From NCBI GenBank assembly GCA_947478785.1, contig CANJXI010000013.1, positions 1 through 60,652 on the forward strand: DNA of 60,652 nt, in the 5' to 3' direction. Of the stretch, positions 26,633 to 34,626 are shown in pieces (the first letter of the stretch is position 1; every line of letters begins with the position of its first letter). A program made the position numbers and the translations under genes. Source of the DNA: Caulobacteraceae bacterium. Lineage in GTDB: Bacteria > Pseudomonadota > Alphaproteobacteria > Caulobacterales > Caulobacteraceae. The notes under the pieces were generated by a model. That model made no database searches. It was not told where the DNA came from and saw only the letters and a program-made list of their open reading frames with translations.

Positions 26633-27460
26633 ATGGAAGCGTCGCTCTTCGGCCTGGAAGGCAAGAGTTTTATCGTACTGGGCGGCGGCCAGGGCATGGG
26701 CGAGGCGACCTGCAACCTGCTGGCCGACCTGGGCGCCAACGTCGCGGTTCTCGACATCATCGGCGAACGCGCCGAGCGCGTGGCGGCCGACATCGTCAAG
26801 AAGAAGAACAACGTCCGGAGCCTGGCGATCACCGCCGACGTGCTCGACGACGACGCGCTGGTCGCCGCGATCGCGCGCGCCGAGAAGGAGATCGGCCCGC
26901 TGGACGGCATGGCGAGCATCGTGGGCATGGCCTACATGGGCTCGGCGATCGACATCCCGATGGATCTCTACGACCTCGATCACCAGCGGAACCTGCGTTA
27001 CATCTTCCTGGCGGCCCGCGAGGTCGCCCGCAACCTGATCGCCCGCGGCGCGCCCGGCTCCATCGTCAGCGTGGCCTCGGTGGACGGCATCCAGGCCTCG
27101 ACCGGCCACACCTCCTACGGCTCGGCCAAGGCCGGCCTCGTGCACCAGGCCAAGAGCCTGGCCGGCGAGTGGTCGCGCTACGGCATCCGCGTCAACGTCG
27201 TGGCGCCCGGGGCCATGATCACCCCGCGCGTCCGCCCCGGCACGGAAGAGAAGGAGCGCGAGCTGATGAAGCTGGTGCCGATGCAGAAACGCGGCGGCGT
27301 CAACGATATCGCCAAGGCGCTGGTCTTCTTCCTGTCGGACCTGTCGGCCTATGTCACCGGCCAGACCCTGCCGGTGGACGGCGGCTACACCGCCGTCGGC
27401 CCCATCGACTACAGCGGCTTCGGCGCGATCAAGGGCGTCACCGGCGTCGCACCGAAATAG
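26633..27460 (+). CDS. SDR family NAD(P)-dependent oxidoreductase
   Basis: A 275-residue short-chain dehydrogenase with cofactor loop GGGQGMG (17-23), candidate Ser149, Tyr162 and Lys166 (SYGSAKAG). GGGAG lies about ten bases before the ATG. It is closely related to the SDR at 33803 (both begin FGLEGK, share LGGGxGMGEAT, DGMASI, RNLRY and FLAAREVAR), so the two are recent duplicates. It probably interconverts a hydroxy and keto form of an intermediate in the cytoplasm. The esterase at 27483 is convergent (22-base gap). The upstream region is shared with the TonB receptor, suggesting common control. Confidence 0.88.
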   Translation: MEASLFGLEGKSFIVLGGGQGMGEATCNLLADLGANVAVLDIIGERAERVAADIVKKKNNVRSLAITADVLDDDALVAAIARAEKEIGPLDGMASIVGMAYMGSAIDIPMDLYDLDHQRNLRYIFLAAREVARNLIARGAPGSIVSVASVDGIQASTGHTSYGSAKAGLVHQAKSLAGEWSRYGIRVNVVAPGAMITPRVRPGTEEKERELMKLVPMQKRGGVNDIAKALVFFLSDLSAYVTGQTLPVDGGYTAVGPIDYSGFGAIKGVTGVAPK

Positions 27461-27482
27461 GGCCTCGTTCCAGATCTCACGC

Positions 27483-28652
27483 TCAGGCGGCGGGGACCGC
27501 CGGGCGTGAGACGTCGCGACAGAACCCCGCGATGTCGCGCGCGGCCTGGCGGCTGATCTCCGGGCACATGGTGACGTTGGTCTCGGTGGCGTGGACCGTG
27601 CCCATGATCATCCGGCAATCGGCGGTCACCCCGCTGCGCAGCAGCAGGCGGTAGAGCTTGACCCCGTCGTCGCGCAGCGGATCGCACTCGTTGACGTTGA
27701 TCACCACCGGCGGAAAGCCCGTCACATCCGCCTCGGCGGCGAAGCCGGGCCAGGCCAGGGGATTGCGTTGCTGGAACGCCTCCATCCCATAGACCATCTG
27801 GTTGAAGTTGGAGTGCGCGCCCATCAGGATCCCGTCGTTCAGCAGGGCCGACGAGCCCGGCTCGAGCGGCCAGGCGCCCGCCAGATAGGGGCACATCACG
27901 AAGACCCCCCGGATGATCCTGAGGTCCCCGTCCCTCTTGAGCTTGAGGGCGGTGGCCACCGACAGATTGCCCCCGCCGCTCTCGCCGGCGACGATGATCC
28001 GGTTCGGGTCCACGTTGAGCCTGGCGGTGTTCGTGCGCAGCCAGCGCAGCCCCGAGACACAGTCGTTCAGGCCGGCGGGGAACGGCGCGATCTCCGGGAC
28101 CGAGGAGGGCCGTAGCGCATTGCGGAAATCGACCATGACCACCGCCACGCCCGCGTGGGCGAGCTGGCGTCCCCAGGCCTGGAAGCTCGCGTCATAGCAG
28201 GACGAGATGATCATCCCGCCGCCGTGGATGTAGTAGACGCAGGGCCACGGGCCCGGCCCCTCGGGGACCATGGTCAGCAGGTTGATCGTATTGCCGTCGG
28301 GTGACGAGACGACGTGTTCGGTCCGGATCGCCAGGCCCGTGGAAGGCACGACCGCCTCGTAGTCGACCGTCGGGCGCCGCATGATGGAGGGCTGGCCCTT
28401 GGCCTTGGCCTGGTCCTGCCTGTCCCATTCCAGGCCGGCCTCGCGGTTGGGCACGTCCGGAAAGCGGGTGGGCGGAAAATTCCCGTAGACAGCCTTGATC
28501 CGCGGATCGATGCGAGGGTCCTGCACGAGCTTGTTCCCGGCATCGGACGCGCCAACCGCGGCCAGCGCGGCGTCCGGCGCCAGGTGGGCGGCCGCGACCG
28601 TCGCGGCGCCGATGGCCAACGCCGCCCGGCGTGTCGGGTTCTTCTCGTTCAT
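27483..28652 (-). CDS. HSL-family alpha/beta hydrolase with Tat-like signal
   Basis: A 389-residue hormone-sensitive-lipase type (family IV) esterase. The start at 28652 (GGAG upstream) exposes a twin-arginine-like leader, NPTRRAALAIGAATVAAA, ending near DAALA, so it is probably exported folded through Tat. Catalytic features: oxyanion motif YIHGGGM (143-146) and nucleophile Ser225 in GESGGG; Asp and His follow in the C-terminal third (NVNECDPLRDDG, GTVHATE). It should hydrolyse small to medium acyl esters. It is divergent from the P450 at 28935 across a region holding an inverted repeat, and convergent with the SDR. A second family IV esterase (34627) lacks the leader. Confidence 0.85.
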   Translation of the reverse strand: MNEKNPTRRAALAIGAATVAAAHLAPDAALAAVGASDAGNKLVQDPRIDPRIKAVYGNFPPTRFPDVPNREAGLEWDRQDQAKAKGQPSIMRRPTVDYEAVVPSTGLAIRTEHVVSSPDGNTINLLTMVPEGPGPWPCVYYIHGGGMIISSCYDASFQAWGRQLAHAGVAVVMVDFRNALRPSSVPEIAPFPAGLNDCVSGLRWLRTNTARLNVDPNRIIVAGESGGGNLSVATALKLKRDGDLRIIRGVFVMCPYLAGAWPLEPGSSALLNDGILMGAHSNFNQMVYGMEAFQQRNPLAWPGFAAEADVTGFPPVVINVNECDPLRDDGVKLYRLLLRSGVTADCRMIMGTVHATETNVTMCPEISRQAARDIAGFCRDVSRPAVPAA

Positions 28653-28746
28653 CGATCTGCTCCATCCCCAGGGCCAGTGTGGCGCAGCCATCGAGCGCCG
28701 GCCAGTGGTTTGGCGGACGGGCGGCGCACCGATCCTTTCGCTATTT

Positions 28747-28760
28747 GAAACGTCGGTTTC
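28747..28760. promoter_or_regulatory. Inverted repeat in the esterase/P450 divergent region
   Basis: GAAAC (28747-28751) and GTTTC (28756-28760) flank GTCG. It sits in the 282-base region shared by the genes starting at 28652 and 28935, in a locally AT-richer stretch (CTATTTGAAACG, GATATATGG). It is a candidate operator only. Confidence 0.35.
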
Positions 28761-28934
28761 GATATATGGACTTCGGCGGACTCAGGCGGCGCGCCGGGAC
28801 GGCGCGCCCCTGGCTTGGTCATGGCGCGATGCGCGCGACCGTGACAGGATTTCAGACGTCCTGGACCGCAAGAAAGCGCGGCGAGGACGGCCCCGGGCGT
28901 GACCCGCCCGGAGGCTCAACAGTGGAGGAACCCT

Positions 28935-30221
28935 ATGTCTGACGCCGTCATCGCGGACGATCCCCGATACAAGAAGATGTTCGACGTCCGTCTGGAGGGG
29001 CTCAACTCCGGGCACCTCATCGAGGCCGACATGAACGGGAAGTTCGGGTCGCTGCGCGAGAGTGCGCCGGTCCATCCGGGCTACCTGCGCGATTTGATGG
29101 GCCTGCCGGATACGCACCACAACAGGTACGCGACCCCGAAGCAGGGCTATTCCGTGTTCTCCTTCGACGCCTGCAACGCCGCCTTCCGTGACAATGAGGT
29201 CTTCTCCTCCAAGCTCTACAAGGAGATGGCCAGCGTCCAGGCGACGTTCGGCGGTTCCATCCTGGAGATGGGCGGCGCCGAGCACCGCCGCAACCGCGCG
29301 ACCCTGCAGCCCCTGTTCCTCAAGCCCAAGGCCTTGACCTGGTGGCGTGAGCGGTGGATCGACGACATCGTCAAGACCCTGATCGAAAGCCTGCGTCGCG
29401 AAGAGCGCGCGGACCTGAACCAGCAGTTCTGCGCACGGCTGCCGATGCAGGTGGTCACCCAGGGCATCGGCATGGACGGCCAGGACGCGCTCACCTTCCG
29501 CGAAGCCCTGATGACCCTGATGGGCGCCAACCGCGGCACGCCGCAGGAGAAGTTGGGCGCATCCCAGATCATCGAGACCCTGCTGGGCGACCTCATCGCC
29601 CGTCGCCGGGCCGAGCCCGGCCAGGACGTGGTCTCGGGCCTCGTGGCCACCGAGCTTGAGCTGGAGGACGGCTCGACCCGGCCGCTGACGGACCATGAGA
29701 TCATGGCCAACTGCAAGCTCATCATCCTGGCCGGCGGCGGCACCACCTGGCGCCAGCTGGGCATCACCCTTTGGGCGCTGCTCAGCCATCCCGACCAGCT
29801 GGCGGCGGTGAAGGCCGATCGCAAGCTGGTCGAGCCGGCGATCGAGGAATCCCTGCGCTGGAACCCGACCGACCCCTACTTCTCCCGCGTCAGCACCGCG
29901 GACACGGTCCTGGACGGCGTGGCGATCCCGGCGAACTCGGTCGTGGACATCTGCCTGGGCGCAGGCAATCGCGACCCCAGGCGCTGGACCAACCCTGACG
30001 CCTACGACGTGCATCGGCCCGCCATCGGCCACCTGGGCTTCAGCATCGGCCCCCACCAATGCCTGGGGATGAACGTTTCCAAGGCGGAGATGATGGTCGC
30101 GATTAATGCGCTGTTTGACCATTTCCCGAACGTCCGCCGAGACCCTGATGCGCCCGAGCCGGCCCTGATGGGACACCTGGAAGGCCGCGGCATGACCGCG
30201 GTGCCCGTGCTCCTGACCTGA
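28935..30221 (+). CDS. Cytochrome P450 (I-helix acid replaced by Gly)
   Basis: A 428-residue soluble bacterial P450 monooxygenase. The start at 28935 follows GGAGGAA. The K-helix ExxR is Glu305-Arg308, and the haem-binding motif FSIGPHQCLG has Cys376 as thiolate ligand. The I-helix reads A266-GGG-T270-T-W: the conserved acidic residue before Thr is Gly269, which is unusual for a proton-relay P450. It needs a ferredoxin and reductase; a candidate ferredoxin is at 2998. A closely similar P450 lies at 51955 with the same I-helix and FLKPKAxTWWRxRWID block. A DUF35 protein and a lipid-transfer thiolase follow, so it may hydroxylate a side chain that these then cleave. Confidence 0.92.
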   Translation: MSDAVIADDPRYKKMFDVRLEGLNSGHLIEADMNGKFGSLRESAPVHPGYLRDLMGLPDTHHNRYATPKQGYSVFSFDACNAAFRDNEVFSSKLYKEMASVQATFGGSILEMGGAEHRRNRATLQPLFLKPKALTWWRERWIDDIVKTLIESLRREERADLNQQFCARLPMQVVTQGIGMDGQDALTFREALMTLMGANRGTPQEKLGASQIIETLLGDLIARRRAEPGQDVVSGLVATELELEDGSTRPLTDHEIMANCKLIILAGGGTTWRQLGITLWALLSHPDQLAAVKADRKLVEPAIEESLRWNPTDPYFSRVSTADTVLDGVAIPANSVVDICLGAGNRDPRRWTNPDAYDVHRPAIGHLGFSIGPHQCLGMNVSKAEMMVAINALFDHFPNVRRDPDAPEPALMGHLEGRGMTAVPVLLT

Positions 30222-30229
30222 TCCGCGAT

Positions 30230-30266
30230 GCGCGGCGCGACGGCTTCCAGGCCGGCCGCGCCGCGC
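30230..30266 (+). other. Strong hairpin after the P450 gene
   Basis: GCGCGGCGCG (30230-30239) and CGCGCCGCGC (30257-30266) form a 10-bp perfect stem immediately after the P450 stop. No T run follows; instead TTGACA (30268-30273) begins, which could be a -35 element for the DUF35/thiolase genes. It may reduce read-through or stabilise the P450 mRNA. Confidence 0.4.
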
Positions 30267-30342
30267 GTTGACATCCCCCAATGACGGCTTCAGTTACGGG
30301 ATAGCGAACGACGGTTTCGCAAGCGGCCGCCCGGAGGAACCT

Positions 30343-30786
30343 TTGGCTCTCGACAGACCCCCGCCGCCAAGCCCGGCCGTGCGCCAGCTTCCGGCGGTCG
30401 AAGGCGACTCCGCCTTCTTCTGGACGGCCGGCGCGCAAGGCCGCCTGCTGATCTGCCGCTGCCTATCCTGCGAGCACTACATCCACCCGCCCCTGCCCCG
30501 CTGTCCGTCATGCGCCGGCGCCGTCGCGCCGCACCCGGTGTCGGGCAAGGCCCGCGTGGCGAGCTACACCATCAACCGCCAGCAATGGGTCCAGGGCCTG
30601 GCGGTCCCCTATGTGTTCGCCGCCGTCGAGCTGGAGGAACAGCCCGAGCTCTACGTGCTGACCAACGTCACGCGATGCCCCGTGGAGGACGTCTACATCG
30701 GCATGCCGGTGGAGGTCTGTTTCGAGCAGCAGGAGGAGGTCTTCCTGCCCCTGTTCCAGCCCCTCGGAGGCCAGCGTGGCGACTGA
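30343..30786 (+). CDS. Zn-ribbon OB-fold (DUF35) protein
   Basis: A 147-residue acyl-CoA-associated protein with an N-terminal rubredoxin-like zinc ribbon (Cys40-x2-Cys43 and Cys54-x2-Cys57) and an OB-fold DUF35 domain (KARVASYTI, LAVPYVFAAVELEEQP, GMPVEVCFE). TTG at 30343 is taken as start because GGAGGA lies six bases before it; ATG 30268 has no ribosome site. Its end overlaps the thiolase gene by 11 bases. DUF35 proteins form complexes with thiolase-fold enzymes; in steroid degradation the DUF35 domain of ChsH2 is required by the aldolase Ltp2. The same partnership is inferred here. Confidence 0.87.
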   Translation: MALDRPPPPSPAVRQLPAVEGDSAFFWTAGAQGRLLICRCLSCEHYIHPPLPRCPSCAGAVAPHPVSGKARVASYTINRQQWVQGLAVPYVFAAVELEEQPELYVLTNVTRCPVEDVYIGMPVEVCFEQQEEVFLPLFQPLGGQRGD

Positions 30787-31966
30787 CCGTTATCCCGAGA
30801 AGCAGGTCTGCATCACCGGCGTGGGCCAGTCCGAGGTGGGCCGCCCCGCCTCCAAGACCCCGCTGGCGCTGACCGTCGACGCCTGCCTGCAGGCCATCGC
30901 CGACGCGGGCCTCACCCCCGACCAGATCGACGGGATCACCACCTTTCCGGGCCCCATGTCGGCGCCGCCCGGCTTCTCCCCGGTGGGAGCGACCGAGACC
31001 ATGTTCGCCTGTGGCCTGAATCCGATCTGGGTCGGGGCCTCCACCGAAGGCCACGCCCACATGAGCGCGATCATCAGCGCCATCCAGGCCGTGGCCTCGG
31101 GCCTGTGCAGGCACGTCCTGGTGTTCCGCACCCTCGGCCAGGCCAGCGTTCGGGCGCACGCGCGCCACTCCAACCTGATGGGCGGCGAGGCCGGATCGCG
31201 GGTCCACGGCGGCATGGCCTGGGCGGTGCCGTTCAACGGTCTCTCGGCGTCCAACATCTATGGCCTCTACGCCCAGGCCTACTTCAAGAAATATGGGGCG
31301 ACCTCCGAACAGCTGGGCGCCGTGGCCGTCAACGGCCGCACCATGGCCGCGCTGAATCCCAACGCCATCTACAAGACGCCGATCACCATCGACGACTACA
31401 TGGCCTCGCGGATGATCACCGACCCGCTCCGGCTCTTCGACTGCGACGTGCCCATCGACGGCTCGACGGCGATCATCTTCTCTCACCGCGACGCAGCCCG
31501 CGACCTGCCCCGCGCGCCGATCGAGATCGAGGCCATGGGCATGTCGATGAGCGGCCAGGGCATCGGCTTCCACCAGGGCGACTTCACATCCCTGCCCGCC
31601 GACAAGGCAGGCGAGATGATGTGGTCGCGCACCGACCTCAAGCCATCCGACGTCGACGTGGCGCAGATCTACGACGGCTTTTCGATCATCACGCTCCTCT
31701 GGCTGGAGGCCATCCAGCTCTGCAAGCGCGGCGAGGCCGCCGCCTTCGTAGAGGGCGGGAGCCGCATCGGCCGGGGCGGAGAGCTGCCGATGAACACCAG
31801 CGGCGGCCAGCTTTCGGCGGGGCGGCTGCACGGCTACGGCCATACCCACGAGGCCTGCCTGCAGCTGTTCGGCAAGGCCGGCGCCCGGCAGGTCCCCAAC
31901 GCCAAGGTCTCCGTCGTCGTCAACGGCGGCTTCGGCTACGGGGCGCTGCTGCTGAAGCGGGGCTGA
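30776..31966 (+). CDS. Thiolase-fold lipid-transfer protein (Ltp2/SCP-x-like)
   Basis: A 396-residue thiolase-superfamily protein starting at GTG 30776, overlapping the DUF35 gene. It has the fold's landmarks (VCITGVGQSEVGR, QIYDGFS at 297-303, NTSGGQLSAGR at 340-350, HGYGHTHEA), but the usual nucleophilic Cys near residue 89 is missing (VGASTEGHAHMSAI). It is thus not a normal claisen thiolase. Together with the adjacent DUF35 protein it resembles the Ltp2-type retro-aldolase that releases a short acyl-CoA from a hydroxylated side chain. By analogy it may cleave a tertiary 3-hydroxyacyl-CoA; the sequence alone does not prove this. Confidence 0.85.
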   Translation: MATDRYPEKQVCITGVGQSEVGRPASKTPLALTVDACLQAIADAGLTPDQIDGITTFPGPMSAPPGFSPVGATETMFACGLNPIWVGASTEGHAHMSAIISAIQAVASGLCRHVLVFRTLGQASVRAHARHSNLMGGEAGSRVHGGMAWAVPFNGLSASNIYGLYAQAYFKKYGATSEQLGAVAVNGRTMAALNPNAIYKTPITIDDYMASRMITDPLRLFDCDVPIDGSTAIIFSHRDAARDLPRAPIEIEAMGMSMSGQGIGFHQGDFTSLPADKAGEMMWSRTDLKPSDVDVAQIYDGFSIITLLWLEAIQLCKRGEAAAFVEGGSRIGRGGELPMNTSGGQLSAGRLHGYGHTHEACLQLFGKAGARQVPNAKVSVVVNGGFGYGALLLKRG

Positions 31967-31969
31967 GCC

Positions 31970-32335
31970 CTACTTGCTGATCCGCTCGAAGGTGAGGCTG
32001 TTGTCCCGGTTCTCCCTGGGCGTCAGGACGATATGGCCTTCAGGTGTGAAGCGGAACTCCCGCGTCACGTCCTTCGGCGCATTGGGATTGGTGTTGGCCA
32101 CCCGATGGTGGGTGATCGTCGAGCCGGCCTCGTCCACCGTATAGGTGCCGAAATAGCCCGCGTAGGGCGGCGGCGGCGCGCCGTCCTCGCCCGCCGGCAG
32201 CACGACATGGGCCGACATGTTGCCTCCAGCGTCGTAGATGATCTGACCCTTGGGCTTGCCGCTCCCCTGGCGACCGACGTTGCTCTCGATGGCCAAAAGG
32301 CTCCAGGTGCCGACAAACCGGCTCATATCGGTCAT
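31970..32335 (-). CDS. Lipocalin-like domain protein
   Basis: A 121-residue protein of the Lipocalin_5 type: SRFVGTWSLLAIE at the N-terminus, then GQIIYDAGGNMSAHVV, YAGYFGTYTVDEAG and HRVANTNPN, the regular strand pattern of this small barrel family. No signal peptide is visible. Function is unknown; family members occur near polyketide and catabolic genes and may bind a hydrophobic ligand. It is convergent with the thiolase gene (3-base gap), and its upstream region holds the double palindrome at 32436-32469 shared with the luciferase-like gene at 32555. Confidence 0.78.
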   Translation of the reverse strand: MTDMSRFVGTWSLLAIESNVGRQGSGKPKGQIIYDAGGNMSAHVVLPAGEDGAPPPPYAGYFGTYTVDEAGSTITHHRVANTNPNAPKDVTREFRFTPEGHIVLTPRENRDNSLTFERISK

Positions 32336-32435
32336 GGTCTATGTCCCTCCCCCATGGTCTTTGGATCAGACCGTACTCGCCCGGTCATCAGGCGCAAGGG
32401 CGCAGGTCAGGCTTGAATAAACCGGCCCATCGGGC

Positions 32436-32469
32436 ATCCGTATATACGGATATACCTTCCATATATCCG
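32436..32469. promoter_or_regulatory. Overlapping palindromes, strong operator candidate
   Basis: ATCCGTATATACGGAT (32436-32451) is a 16-bp perfect palindrome. Overlapping it, CGGATATA (32447-32454) and TATATCCG (32462-32469) form a second perfect 8-bp inverted repeat with a 7-base spacer. The half-site TATATCCG/CGGATATA recurs, as expected of a dimeric repressor binding twice. The element lies between the divergent genes starting at 32335 and 32555 and is markedly AT-rich. Confidence 0.7.
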
Positions 32470-32554
32470 AATTTGCTCTGGAATCGCGGTTTCCGTTTGC
32501 CTGGGTTCGCCCCGCTTGCGTAGATCGCGGCAACATAGCTTCAGGGAGCGAAAC

Positions 32555-33724
32555 ATGGATCTGGGCCTGCTTTACGAAATCGACGTTCCGCAGCCTTGGG
32601 ACAAGCCGCACCCGTGGGGCCAGCGCCTGGGCGAACGGCAGGCCTACGCCGAATGCATCGAGCAGATCGTCGCGGCCGACAAGGTGGGCTTCGACACGGT
32701 CTGGTGCGTCGAGCACCACTTCCGGGAGAACCGCTCGCACATGCCGTGCAACACCGCGGTCCTGGCGGCGCTCTCGCAGATCACCACCAACATCAAGCTC
32801 GGCTTCGGCGTCGCCCTGATGCCGCACGAATTCAACCACCCCGCGCGGATCGCCGAAGCCGTCGCGACCGTCGACGTCCTGTCCAAGGGCCGGGTGGTCT
32901 GGGGCATGGGCCGTTCCACGCCGATGGAGCAGATCGCCTTTGGCGTCGACCGCGGGCGCAGCAAGGAAAAACTGCGCGCCGCGGCCCGCACCGTCGTCGG
33001 CATGTGGGAGCAGGAATACTACGAGGAGCACTCCGAGTTCCTCGATTTCCCCAAGCGGATGCTGACGCCGAAGCCCTGGCAGGATCCGCATCCGCCGGCC
33101 TGGATGGCCGGGGTCAGCAACGAAAGCGCCCAGATCGCCGGCGAGGACGCCTGCGGCCTGCTCTGCTTCGCCATCATGCAGCCGCTCAGCAAGCTGAAGC
33201 CGCTGATCGACATCTACCGCAAGGCCCAGGAAACGGCCAAGCCGCTGACCAGCGTCTCCACCAACAAGGTCGGCATCTACACCCTGGTTCACTGCGCGGA
33301 GTCCCGCGAGGACTTCGAGAAGAACAAGCTCTGGGAGTCCATGTGGTGGTGGTACAAGGGCATCGCCGAGTTCACCCTGAAGTGGGAGATGGACCACCGC
33401 TCGCCCGAGGAGCAGGCCGCGGCCTTCCCCCTCCTGGCCGCTCAGGCCCGCGGCGACTTCGACATCACCACCTTCGACAAGGAAGACATGGTGATCGTCG
33501 GCACGCCGGACGAGTGCATCAAGAAGTTCATCAAGTACGAGGAAGCCGGCGTCGACCAGGTGCTCTGCTACATCAACTTCGGCTATCTCACGAATGAAGC
33601 CGTGCTCAAGTCGATCGAACTCCTGGGCAAGCACGTGATCCCCGAGCTCCAGAAGCGCGGCGCCAACCGCGCCGCAGCCGGCCTCACGCAATCGATCCGC
33701 GAAGCCGAGAAGACCGCGACCTGA
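32555..33724 (+). CDS. Luciferase-like (LLM class) flavin-dependent oxidoreductase
   Basis: A 389-residue luciferase-like monooxygenase. The start at 32555 (MDLGLLYEID) follows a GGAG. The conserved EHHF (Glu53-His54-His55-Phe56) of bacterial luciferase-type FMN enzymes is present, with GFGVALMPHEFNHPARIAE and LSKGRVVWGMGRST typical of the family. It would use reduced FMN from a partner reductase to insert oxygen, for example in a Baeyer-Villiger or hydroxylation step; the reaction is not defined by sequence. It heads an apparent operon with the SDR at 33803 and esterase at 34627, under the double palindrome upstream. A 30-base hairpin follows. Confidence 0.87.
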   Translation: MDLGLLYEIDVPQPWDKPHPWGQRLGERQAYAECIEQIVAADKVGFDTVWCVEHHFRENRSHMPCNTAVLAALSQITTNIKLGFGVALMPHEFNHPARIAEAVATVDVLSKGRVVWGMGRSTPMEQIAFGVDRGRSKEKLRAAARTVVGMWEQEYYEEHSEFLDFPKRMLTPKPWQDPHPPAWMAGVSNESAQIAGEDACGLLCFAIMQPLSKLKPLIDIYRKAQETAKPLTSVSTNKVGIYTLVHCAESREDFEKNKLWESMWWWYKGIAEFTLKWEMDHRSPEEQAAAFPLLAAQARGDFDITTFDKEDMVIVGTPDECIKKFIKYEEAGVDQVLCYINFGYLTNEAVLKSIELLGKHVIPELQKRGANRAAAGLTQSIREAEKTAT

Positions 33725-33735
33725 TCGGTTGGAAC

Positions 33736-33765
33736 GCGCACCGCCGACGCCAGATCGGCGGGCGC
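33736..33765 (+). other. Intercistronic hairpin
   Basis: GCGC-A-CCGCCGA (33736-33747) pairs with TCGGCGG-GCGC (33755-33765), giving a stem of 11 bp with one bulged A. No T run follows, so it more likely stabilises or processes the mRNA between the luciferase-like gene and the SDR than terminates transcription. Confidence 0.35.
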
Positions 33766-33802
33766 GCTCCGCACGAAGCCTATCCACCGGGGGAGGAATC
33801 CG

Positions 33803-34624
33803 ATGTCTTCGATGTTCGGCCTTGAGGGCAAGCGGATCGCCATCCTCGGCGGCGGACGCGGCATGGGTGAGGCCACCGTGCGCCGGCTCACCGAACTCGG
33901 CGCTGCCGTCGCCGTGGTCGACAATTCCCAGGAGCGCGGCGAGCGGGTGGCGGCGGAGGCCGTCAAGGGCGGCGCCGTCGCCCAGCCCTTCATCTTCGAT
34001 GTGACCGACGACGAGGCCCTGGTCGCGGGCCTGGCCAGGATCGAGCGCGACTTCGGCCCGCTGGACGGGATGGCCAGCATTATCGGCATGGCCGGCTGGG
34101 GCTCGCTGCTCGACATGAGCATGGAGACCTGGGACGCCGACCACAGCCGGAACCTCCGCTACTTCTTCCTGGCCGCACGCGAGGTGGCTCGCGGCCTGCT
34201 GGCCCGCCAGGCGCCGGGATCGATCGTCTGCGTGAGCTCGGTCGACGGCATCCGCTCGGCGCCCAACCACGCCTCCTACGGCGCGGCCAAGGCCGGCCTG
34301 ATCAACCTGGCCAAGACCATGGCCGTGGAATGGTCGGAACAGAACATCCGCGTGAACATCGTGGCCCCCGGCGGGGTGGTCACCCCCCGCATCCCCTTCA
34401 CCGATGTGGAGACCGAGCGGCGCATGATGTCCGGCGTGCCCATGCAGCGCCGGGGCGAGGTGGACGAGATCGCCAAGGCCATCGTCTTCTTCCTCTCCGA
34501 CATGTCGTCCTATGTCACCGGCCAGACCCTGGCGGTCGACGGGGGCTTCTCGGCGGCGACCGTGTTCGCGACCGGGAACACCAACGCCCGGCGGCAGGGC
34601 GTGATCGACGAGACGGCGGGCTGA
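33803..34624 (+). CDS. SDR family NAD(P)-dependent oxidoreductase
   Basis: A 273-residue short-chain dehydrogenase with cofactor loop GGGRGMG (16-22) and catalytic Tyr159/Lys163 (SYGAAKAG), with SSVDG before. GGGGGAGGA lies before the ATG. It is the paralogue of the SDR at 26633. The next gene, a family IV esterase, starts two bases after its stop, so the two are translationally coupled. It probably oxidises the alcohol released by, or feeding, that esterase in the cytoplasm. Confidence 0.88.
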   Translation: MSSMFGLEGKRIAILGGGRGMGEATVRRLTELGAAVAVVDNSQERGERVAAEAVKGGAVAQPFIFDVTDDEALVAGLARIERDFGPLDGMASIIGMAGWGSLLDMSMETWDADHSRNLRYFFLAAREVARGLLARQAPGSIVCVSSVDGIRSAPNHASYGAAKAGLINLAKTMAVEWSEQNIRVNIVAPGGVVTPRIPFTDVETERRMMSGVPMQRRGEVDEIAKAIVFFLSDMSSYVTGQTLAVDGGFSAATVFATGNTNARRQGVIDETAG

Positions 34625-34626
34625 CC

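Noticed and set aside
30222..30342. Hairpin after the P450 as a terminator
   Set aside because: The stem is strong but no T run follows, so it is listed only as a hairpin.
34330..34626. Longer N-terminus for the esterase at 34627
   Set aside because: It would overlap the SDR gene in another frame; homology begins at 34627, two bases after the SDR stop.
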